Below, piece after piece: positions 8,828 through 16,504 of a stretch of 16,504 bases of DNA (the first letter of the stretch is position 1; every line of letters starts with the position of its first letter). The stretch is from Cyclostephanos tholiformis (lineage: Eukaryota > Bacillariophyta > Thalassiosirophyceae > Thalassiosirales > Thalassiosiraceae). Below the pieces are notes generated by a model. That model made no database searches and was not told the DNA's origin. It worked only from the letters and a program-made list of their open reading frames with translations. A program made the translations under genes and the position numbers. The DNA is taken from the NCBI GenBank assembly GCA_036939975.1, contig JALLPB010000387.1:1-16504 (forward strand), given 5' to 3'.

Positions 8828-11590
8828 TCACGAAATTAATTCTAAGCCACCGGCCACAGCTGTTTTGTCCTCAATCGCTTTTGGCGATTTGGGCGGACGC
8901 TGAAGAGACGTCGATTTAGGCACCACAGCATCACAACTGCCGACTGGTGCCTTCCTGATCGACGGACCGGCGCGCATGCTGCCGAATTTGTTCAACGACG
9001 GGCCCGCGCCGTATTTAAGGTACTGGGCGTGCTTTTGCGACTTGACCAGGGGAGACTCCTCGTCGTCCATCGTACCAGAACTGTGCTGCCTCCTATGCGC
9101 CTTCCTCTTTTGCAACATCAAATTCTTGCGTATGACGGGGGTGCTCATGGGCGATCTAATGGACTCTGCGGCCAACGCCTCGATGTCCGCGACCCAATCC
9201 TTTACGCGGGGGAGGACGTTGATAAGCACGCCGAAGAGAGATATCGCCTCCACGACCCAGAAGCAGTTGACGACCCTCGCGCTGGCGTAATCGCGCAATT
9301 TGTGTATCCTAGCCTCGCCGTGGGCATTAAGGAACCACGAGCTGCAGGCATTGTACAGGAGTATGCAGAGCACGTTCGGCAAACCCCCGACCATGAAGAG
9401 ATTGGCGGCGCTCGCGATCGACTTCATCCGAGCGGGCGCGACCGTGAACGCTAGCTCGTACGCCGCCGAGACGGCGAAGATCTCGCCGATCCCGATCAGG
9501 AGGTAGGGAAATACCTGCCATAGCACCGTCACCGCCTCCCCCGTCTCGCGGTATACACGATGGATGCGATAGTCGGTGACGATGGCGCATCCCACAGCCC
9601 ATGCGCCGAACGCGCTCCCTATGGCGAATTTGTAAGTGGTGGGGATCTTGATCCCGCGCCTGTTCAATTCCGGGTATATGACGTTCCCGATGATGTACCC
9701 GAACGCTAGGACCGACACGGCATCGGCGTTATTCATCATGGGCGCGTCGACGATTCCCACGTTCCTCATCACGGATCCCTGAACTATGAAGGTCGTAGCC
9801 ATTTGCGCGTACGCGACGTTGAACGGCACGACGAGGCCGGAGAGGAGGGCGATGGTACCGATCCCGACCCTGCCCTCCGCCGCGCAACTGCTCTTGCTGG
9901 GCTGTATAGCGAAGCGATCGCGCTTCGATCGCGACGTCGTCGTCCCACGTCCGCCGCCTCCTCCTCCTCCACCGCCGCCGCCGCCGCAGGCCGACATCGC
10001 CTCGCGGAAGAGGTCGCCCACGTCGTGAGCAGGCCTCGGCCGGACGTACCGTCCGGTTCCAGCCCCGAACAGGACCACGCCGAGTCCGAGCATGCAAACC
10101 GGTATGAAGTACGCGACCGTCACGTTCCACTGAGCCACGACCGGCACGACGATGCCCCCCGTCAGGGCCCCGATGTTTATGCACATGTAAAAGTTGACGT
10201 AATAGCTCTCGATGAAGCTCGATTGCAATATCGGGTGGAATTGCTTCGCGCCGAACACGTTCACGCATGCCTTGACCATGCCGGTACCCATCGGCCACAA
10301 TACCAATAGTCCCCAGTTTATGGCGGATCGGTTGAATTCCACCCCGAGGAATTGGGGTATGGTGGTGAACGCGATGAGGAGCAGTCCTGGTATGTAACAC
10401 ACGAGACATCCGACGAGGATGGTCATGTATTCCCCCAGTATCCTATCGGCTAGGAGGGCCCCTAAGAACGGCGTCGTGTATGCCACGGCGGTCGAGATGG
10501 ATACGTAGGAGGATGCGATCACGGACGGCATGTCAGCGTTCCAGTCGTCGTTGTACCTTATTTTGTTGGGTGTTTATTTTTTTTTTTTTGTTTCGTTTTG
10601 CGAGGAAGAGGGGGGGGAGGGGGGATGACGTGAGAGACGAAGGAGACGAAACAATCGAAAAAGTCGGAATCGAAATACATGTATCTATAACACTTCGCGC
10701 GGATGACGCGGGTCGTCCCCATCGCAATCGCGAGGAAGAAAACACGAAGAAAGACGGAGCAAGGCAATGAAATTATGCCAGGTCCTCCCCCTCCTTCCCC
10801 CCCCCCCCCCCGCCTTCCCCTCCTCCCCTCCGAACCAGCTTGCGATGGCACGGCGGCGAACGCGCGGGAAGGAGACACATCGCATCGATTCGCAATGATT
10901 ATGCCATAGAGACATCGTGAGATAAAGAAAATAATTGACTCACTCCCCGGTCAGGTATGCGGTGGTCGTGTAATTTATCCCGTAGAAGCTGAACCTCTCG
11001 AGCATCTCGACAAGGAGTATGAATAGCACGCTGCTCCCCATCGGATTGAGGTAATACGTATACTCGTTCCCGTGTTCGTCCGCGTGTAGTAACGGACGAT
11101 GGACGTCGTTCGATAACAGGTCGGACGTCAGGTGACGCAGGTGATCCGACGAGGATATCCTCGTCAGGTGTACGGAGGAATTGGAGTACCCGCCGCCGTT
11201 CGCTTGGTAGTCGATCGACCTGTACGATGCGTTCGACGACGTGCTGTCCCGTCGGGATGGCGGAGAAGGCGGGGGGATGCGGCCGACGTCGTCGCGACGG
11301 TACGACGACGACGACGAGGACGACGACGCGCCGCCGATGGCGGGGGAGACGTCGGCGTCGACGTACGACGGGTACGACGACGATTGCGGGACCTGGGGCA
11401 CGAGGCGGTTGGGATATGGGAGGGGAGGCGTCGTCATCGTCGTCGTCGTCGTAGTAGTAGTAGTCGAGGACGACCCGACGATCGTCGCGATCGTCGTCGG
11501 TATCGTGGAGGTCGTCGCGACGTTCGAGGTGGCTGAGTTCGCGGCGGTCGATGTGACGTCCGTGGCGGTACTCGCGACCATCGACGGCAT
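8828..11590 (-). CDS. Proton-coupled oligopeptide transporter (POT/PTR2 family), 2 exons
   Basis: Exon 1 is 11590-10944 and exon 2 is 10556-8828. The 387-bp GT-AG intron joins GGG GA to G TAC, giving LTGEYNDDWNADMPS, and the product is 791 residues. The family imports di-/tripeptides, nitrate or related solutes with protons. Visible hallmarks are the ExxERF motif in TM1 (EMLERFSFYG, Glu195/Glu198/Arg199), GALLADRILGEY after TM2, the PTR2 signature FYMCINIGAL (about 338-347) and GEIFAVSAAYELAF in the TM10 region (Glu574, Glu583). Two features are unusual. Residues 1-180 are low-complexity Ser/Thr/Pro sequence with runs of Thr and Ser, and a cytoplasmic loop carries about 12 consecutive Gly (407-418). 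The start is uncertain: the frame stays open upstream to a TAA at 11726-11728 but has no ATG before 11590, so an extra 5' exon is possible. The Ser/Arg-rich C-terminal tail is probably cytoplasmic. Substrate is not assignable. Confidence 0.9.
10557..10943 (-). other. POT intron with homopolymer tracts
   Basis: At 387 bp it is several times longer than the other introns here (62-148 bp). It runs from GTGAGT at 10943 to AAG at 10557. It contains, read on +, a T tract near 10577-10590, a G-rich run near 10609-10625 and a C tract near 10797-10811. These are slippage-prone and may also mark the limits of assembly accuracy. Confidence 0.8.
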
Positions 11591-11886
11591 TTGGTAACAG
11601 CCCCCCCCGATCGAGGAAGACGACGTCGACGCCGGGGCGCCGCTTTTCCCACCCTCGCTAGCGTGACGACGACCGTGGTGGTGGCGGTTCAAACAAGAAT
11701 GAAAGTGCTTGGGATGGCAAACTTCTTAAGCTATTTACCGTTGACGATTTACATACTGGGTCGGGATCGATTCGCTTCAAATAAAGTCGCCTGCCATATT
11801 ATAAGTGCTCCCAAGGTAGAAATGCAGTGAACTTTCGAGTTTCCCCTCTTCGCTCTCATCTCCTACTAATACTACAGATAACACAA

Positions 11887-12050
11887 CAATTGACCGCACT
11901 TTGCGAACGCTTTGCGAATTTGGCTTTTCGGAGGCGCTCTCTCGGAAGAGATACGAAGGTTTGTCCATCAACCTATTTCATTACAAAGTTCCTACGTGAG
12001 GCTCGACAGGAAGTGTTCGCAAAGTGTTCGCAAAGTGTTCGCTAATTGTT
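11887..12050. repeat. Inverted pair of 11-bp tandem repeats upstream of the POT gene
   Basis: At 12011-12042 the 11-mer GTGTTCGCAAA is repeated about three times head to tail. At 11897-11921 the inverted version CACTTTGCGAACGCTTTGCG appears. The match extends through a shared AATTGTT, giving arms of about 35-40 bp around a spacer of about 90 bp. It lies 300-460 bp upstream of the POT start codon, so it could be a regulatory site array or a folded element. Function is inferred only from position. Confidence 0.65.
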
Positions 12051-12197
12051 ATCTCGGTGTCAATATTTCAATATTACTGTTAAGGTTATCCGTAGATGGT
12101 CCATAATAGAGTCTGATACTTTATTTTTGCATCGCCTCCGCGACCCCAGGATAGGAGTGCACTTTCACCGGACGCTGCACCTCTCCAAGAGCGTTGT

Positions 12198-12227
12198 ACA
12201 ATATTATTATATTCATAATAATATTGT
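12198..12227. repeat. Perfect 13-bp hairpin, AT-rich
   Basis: ACAATATTATTAT, a 4-nt ATTC loop, then the exact reverse complement. It lies between the POT promoter side and the 3' end of the coiled-coil gene. It could be a small MITE-like relic, a 3'-end structure or simple AT-rich chance. The rest of 11591-12467 has no gene I can support. Confidence 0.7.
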
Positions 12228-12467
12228 GACATGCTCCCTTACACAATGCCCTCGCTCGCTCGGTTCGAGAACCCACTTCGGTGATTCATAACACCATAAA
12301 TATTCGGGCTCAGAGGGATCTGCTTCCAGTCCTTTTCGCGAGCTGTTCGTCAATTAGATATAAATAGCCCATTCACTATATATTATATTACTTAATTATT
12401 ATGCAGGCGACAGTTACCATAATATAAAAAGCCCCCCCCCGAATCTCGGCCCATTTGGATATGTGTC

Positions 12468-15301
12468 CTAATTATCGCAGTCGCTACTACTCTCGATGCT
12501 CGACGACGATTGCAATCTCATCTCGTAATCACGAACGGTCTTGCTAATTTGATCCGCCATGCTTTCCACCCTCGATTCGAGGTATCGTTCCTTCGACTTG
12601 AGAACTTGTATCGTCCGTTGCGCGCGGGATAATTCCAGCGACATCTCGCGCTGTTCCGTGCGAAGACGCCCCATCGACTCCAAGTGCTTGCTAATCTCAG
12701 TGGATAGCCTGTGTTTCTCGGCCTCGAGCAGCGATGCCTTCGTCCTGTATTCGAGGACCTCGGACTGGGCCGCCTCTAGCTCGCTTGCTTGGTCCCTCGT
12801 GGATAATTCTTCCTCGAGCGACGAGACATCCTTGCGCAGCATGACGCAATCATATTCGTATCGTTCCTTCTCCCTCTGCAGATTCCTGAGCTGACTCTGC
12901 TGCTCTTCGCTTATTTGTTTCATCTGATCGATCTCCTTCTGATAACGATTGGTCTCATTTGTAAAATTAACGATTGTCTGGTCCCTCGTTGATACCTTCT
13001 CCTCGAGCGATGACACAGTCTTATCATATTGTTCTTTTTCCCTCTGCAGATTCCTGAGCTGACTATGTTGCTCTTCGCTTATTTGTTTCATCTGATCGAT
13101 CTCCTTCTGATAACGTTTCGTTTCATTTGTAAAATTAACGATTGTCTGGTCCCTCTTTGATACCTTCTCCTCGAGCGATGACAGAGTCTTATCATATTGT
13201 TCTTTTTCCCTCTGCAAAGTCCTGAGCTGATTCTGCTGCTCCTCGCTTATTTTTCTCATCTGATCGATCTCCTCCTGATAACGAGTCGTTTCATTCGTAA
13301 AATTATTGAGAATGCCTTCGAGGTCATTTCGCATCTTGCCCCCATCCAACGCCATTTCATTCATATTATTGAGTGCAATTTGGAGCTGTTGCGTTACGCT
13401 CTCGCATTCGGACTCAATTCTTTCCTTTTCTTGGCGCGTCTTCGCCAATTCCGACTCGAGCATTTGTACATCATTATCGCAAGCACCTTTGATACGATCG
13501 ACATCCCTCTGCGCCTGGGCCAGCTGCAGGACCAATGTTCCATTCTCTTTTTCGAGGGCCATCTTGACTTTGCAAAGTTGTGAATGTAAATCCTCAACCT
13601 CCTTCTGCGCCAGAGTCAGCTGCTGTACTAATGAATCATTTACTGCTCGCACTGAATTTAGCTCATGTTCGTACTCCTTGCGATTGGCATCGGCACGATC
13701 CGTAGTGTCGTGCAGCTGGGAGCGCAACATTTCCACCTCATTCATGTAATGCGCCCTGCTATCGTCAAAATTCTTCTGCATGGATGAAACCGATGATTCC
13801 CTTGTCTGTTGAGCCATGGCAATATCAGATTTGAGTTTTTCGACAATGCTAGAGTGCTCTCGTTTGATGCTTTCGCAGTTATTTCTTTGCATTTGTAACT
13901 CATTTTTTAGGAAAGCTACTTCACGCTGTAGATTCGTCTCAACTTGTTGCTTGTCGGCGAGAGCGCCAGCCAATTTATTTTCGACGGACGAGAGCTGAAT
14001 CATAGCCTCAGAGAGAGCTACTTCTTTTTCGCGATGTAGGTCCTGGAGGGATTTTTCAAGTTGTGCCTCATATTGGGCGTGTTGCATAACTTTATCCTGA
14101 AGTGGATGGGTTTTTTACCAAGCGAGGGTATTTAGATGAAAATTTGGCGGACAGTATAAGGAAGAATTCGTCAAGGACTCACTTGATACTCTTTCTCCAT
14201 GTGTTGCAAATTTTCCGAGCCCTCTCTCAACCAATTTTTCATGCATTTTCGGTCCTCCTCGGCTTTCTTCAGTTCACATTTCAAGGTCTTTTCCCTGGTC
14301 TCAGCTTGATCCTTTTCATTCTTCAGGTGAGCATTAAACTGCTGTACCTTTGCAAACTCCACCGAAGATTCCTTCAACTTATTCTTAATGTGATTCAACT
14401 CTTTTGTAAGGGATGAGACCTTTTCGTCAGTATGTTCATTCATCTTCTTTTCCATTACCTTCAATTGGTAATCGGCGTATTGTTTTTGAGCTTTTGTCAA
14501 TTCCAATTCCTTTTCTAGTCTGCTCAGCCTACCCTCAAAGTCTTGAATGGCTTGTTCCTTTTCTTGAGTGGCTGTATTTTTTTTTTCAATGGCAGTATTG
14601 AGCTTACGTTTGAACATAGCGATGTCTGCACGGCACTTGTCTCGTTCTTCGGTGAGAATTTTCATCTTTTCCAGAGTCGTTACAGCAGATATTACCGATA
14701 AGCTGTCACCATGAAATTTGTTCTGCTTGGGTGTAGTGATATTTTTATGCTTAGGCGTTGCGCTTCCAGAATTATTCCTGGGAGTATTCGCGATGTCGGT
14801 GCGGTTTAATGAAGTTGTATCAACTGTCGACGTTCCAGGCTTTCCCATTGTGTTGTGAAGGAGGCCTATGTTGCTGTGCCTGGGGGTTGTCGATGGTTTA
14901 TACGTCATAGCTATTTTGCTATCATGCTCACTCTTTTTTGACTGACATAAAATGAACCTCGATGGCATCGCTGTGATTAAGGTGGGAGGTTGCGTTGGTC
15001 CACTTTTCCCCGAGTTTTCTGTCAGCCACGAAAAATCTTTGGACGAGACGGTCGAATCATCAAATGTCAAGGACGAAGTTCGATCGCAGGCGAGACCTCG
15101 CGGTTGGCGGCATACGTTCTTGTTTTCATTATACTCTGGCTGGACATTTTCATTACAACTCTTCTCCTCTGCCACGAAGTCCCCGGAGGCATTGCTGTCA
15201 TGGGATGCTTCCTTGTGTTCATTGTCGACAAGACGATGCTGCTGCTTACGCAGTCGGCGGCGTTCGGTCGCAGCCGCGACGTAGCGGCTTTGGGATAGCA
15301 T
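12468..15301 (-). CDS. Long coiled-coil protein of unknown function, 2 exons
   Basis: Exon 1 is 15301-14183 and exon 2 is 14096-12468. The 86-bp intron (GTGAGT...CTTCAG) is phase 0, joining KEYQ to DKVMQ, and the product is 915 residues. The ATG at 15301 opens the frame. Residues 1-200 are polar and probably disordered, with an Arg-rich start (ERRRLRKQQ), acidic and Ser-rich stretches and TP/SP sites such as NTPRNN and ATPKHK that could be kinase targets. From about 205 to 895 it is an almost continuous coiled coil rich in Glu, Lys, Gln and Leu. A 56-residue unit is repeated three times at 638-812. The tail is Ser/Asp-rich. There are no membrane segments and no motor or enzymatic motif. I do not recognise the family: it looks like a structural, cytoskeletal or centrosome/Golgi-type scaffold, but long coiled coils resemble one another by composition alone. 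Confidence 0.85.
12780..13304 (-). repeat. Three tandem 168-bp repeats in the coiled-coil gene
   Basis: Units lie at 13304-13137, 13136-12969 and 12968-12780. Each begins with Asn-Phe-Thr-Asn-Glu-Thr and continues with EIDQM...ISEEQ...QREKE. Units 1 and 2 encode 56 residues each (exactly eight heptads). Unit 3 encodes 63, through a 7-residue insertion before SSLEEELS. The DNA copies are very alike, which points to recent duplication. Confidence 0.9.
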
Positions 15302-15708
15302 TAGAAAACGCAGCGCAGTTCAGAGAATAAATACTAGTAAGCGGCCGGATGGCTGTGAGTTCTCTCAAAAACTCTTGGGTTTGGGAGAATAGGAGAGGTA
15401 GGAATGAAGTTTGATTCGGCTTAAGGTAATTATCGTAGCTATTCCTGTTTTAATTTTAGAGAAAGTTGGTGGTTAATTATCGCTGATTGGATAGAGGAAT
15501 TAGTATTTGGAAAAGAATTCTCCTATTTTTAGACTGTTAAAAATTGGAAATCGGGTACCGACCAGTTTATTGCACGAACTTGTCTGACCTCAATAAACCA
15601 AACCTAAAAAAGGACAAAACATGGATTAGGTATTTTGGCTTTGATGTTGATTTTGGCCACATCAATCAACCTAATTTCCCAGAACCTTCCAGAATATTGA
15701 TCCTAAAA
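15302..15708. other. Upstream region of the coiled-coil gene, no gene seen
   Basis: It presumably carries the promoter of the minus-strand coiled-coil gene, on the side next to 15301. The plus frame of the next ORF is open from 15544 but begins with a TTG, and I see no convincing coding content before its ATG at 15709. Confidence 0.4.
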
Positions 15709-16020
15709 ATGTCTACAAGAGATAGTGACCTTAAAAAGCTGGTGAAACATGCCTCCTCAATGAAACTGGCTGCTCCATTCCTCAAAGTTCCGCAGATGAC
15801 TCGAGCGGCTGGTTTTTCAGATGAGGACCACAAGCTGGAATCAGCAAAACAGATGCATGTGCATCAGGCAATCCTGAAGGTACATCAGCTGCAGAAGGAA
15901 GCATTGCCAGTCAGAATCACTGTCACTGTTCCGTCCCACTCTCCCAGTGCCACAACAATCAAGAACTCCGTTTCTTCATTGAGTTTTCTACAACACAAAT
16001 GGCTTCAGCCACAGGAGTGA
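15709..16020 (+). CDS. Small hypothetical ORF, 103 codons, possibly transposon-derived
   Basis: An ATG at 15709 opens a 103-residue frame ending TGA 16018-16020. It starts MSTRDSDLKKLVKHASSMKL and continues with FLKVPQMTRAAGFSDEDHK, then a basic and hydrophobic helical stretch (AILKVHQLQKEALP) and a Ser/Thr-rich tail. It is predicted soluble. I have a weak impression that this kind of N-terminus (D..LK.L...A..MK.A.PFLKVPQM..AAGF) occurs in diatom proteins associated with repeats, but I cannot assign a family. The frame is open upstream to 15544 without another ATG. It may be a fragment, an exon or a relic, and it is the only candidate on + in the right part of the window. Confidence 0.35.
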   Translation: MSTRDSDLKKLVKHASSMKLAAPFLKVPQMTRAAGFSDEDHKLESAKQMHVHQAILKVHQLQKEALPVRITVTVPSHSPSATTIKNSVSSLSFLQHKWLQPQE

Positions 16021-16504
16021 TGGTGGAGGATGGGATCAACCCAACTCCCCTGGTTCTTGAGGATATGTGATTGACAGTTGGGTTTAAGACAAAAGTAGCA
16101 GGGAACAAAAAGAAATTTGATACCTTGGGTTGTCCAAGGAGGCTGTTGGGGCTGCCACGTCGTTGGGGCTGCCGAGGTGGTCTAGAGTAAAAAAATGAAA
16201 ATCTAACAAAATTTTAGGCCTGCGCTGTGACATAGTATGCCATGGTTCTAATTCTAGGAATTTGGACAAACTGAGTGCATTGGGCATCGTTTATGTTCCA
16301 AAGAGGCCGGAAATGCATATACTTTCGATATCCATTACAAAACCTAGCCATAGGGAGTGACTTAACAGCTTAACAGTTATTGACATTCGTGAACGTCAAA
16401 ATTTTTAAGTGCTTCGTAGGTTCGTAGTTTCACCACGAATTTTTATCCATTCACAGAGTTAGATAGCTAGAAAAATTGCTGAGCTCTTCGGCTTTAATTC
16501 TTGT
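16021..16504. other. Unassigned right end
   Basis: AT-rich sequence after the small ORF. Short open frames occur on both strands, but none has a recognisable motif or splice-supported extension. Confidence 0.5.

Noticed and set aside
9729..10409. Minus-strand 226-codon Arg-rich frame
   Set aside because: It is out of frame inside exon 2 of the POT gene, whose frame carries clear transporter motifs. The Arg/Gly content is a by-product of GC-rich codons.
11132..11597. Several plus-strand Arg-, Val- or Asp-rich frames
   Set aside because: They are antisense readings of the Ser/Thr-rich POT N-terminus and its trinucleotide runs.
12255..12290. tRNA-like GGTTCGAGAACCC segment
   Set aside because: No matching acceptor stem, D arm or anticodon arm could be found at the right distances.
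13197..13749. Plus-strand Phe/Leu/Ser-rich frames opposite the coiled coil
   Set aside because: Antisense of Glu/Lys/Gln-rich codons. They look membrane-like only because of complementarity.

Overview
The window looks like nuclear DNA of a diatom, probably a centric one. This rests on three things. There are short GT-AG introns inside compact genes. One secreted-type protein combines a Pro/Thr-rich stalk with the 'TD.yP.DTSW' domains common in diatom surface proteins. A proton-coupled oligopeptide transporter (POT) has a very diatom-like core. No sequence search was run, so the assignment is by recognition only.

Layout. Bases 1-128 are an ATGGCA hexanucleotide repeat. Bases 381-3648 form a decayed PIF/Harbinger-type DNA transposon with about 37-bp terminal inverted repeats flanked by ATT. 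It carries two convergent broken genes: a MYB/SANT-like accessory gene on + and a DDE transposase on -. Bases 4110-4765 are an AT-rich mosaic of two short palindromic motifs that vary mostly at a central CpG. Bases 5130-15301 are the gene-bearing part, with three multi-exon genes all on the minus strand: (i) a 667-residue membrane-anchored or secreted CAP/SCP-domain protein in five exons, (ii) a 791-residue POT/PTR2 transporter in two exons, and (iii) a 915-residue coiled-coil protein in two exons. The last 1.2 kb holds one small unassigned + strand ORF.

I rebuilt the gene models by hand from splice signals, reading-frame phase and family motifs. Every exon junction used is GT-AG and phase-consistent. 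The three genes share no obvious pathway: one looks extracellular, one is a membrane transporter and one looks like a structural coiled coil. They are separated by 0.9-1.3 kb, so they are probably independent transcription units.

The most notable points are the CpG-centred palindrome mosaic, the transposon with its ends and target-site duplication intact but its transposase dead, an intragenic exon-intron duplication in the CAP gene that lost a splice acceptor, and a coiled-coil tandem repeat of exactly eight heptads whose last copy has gained exactly one more heptad.
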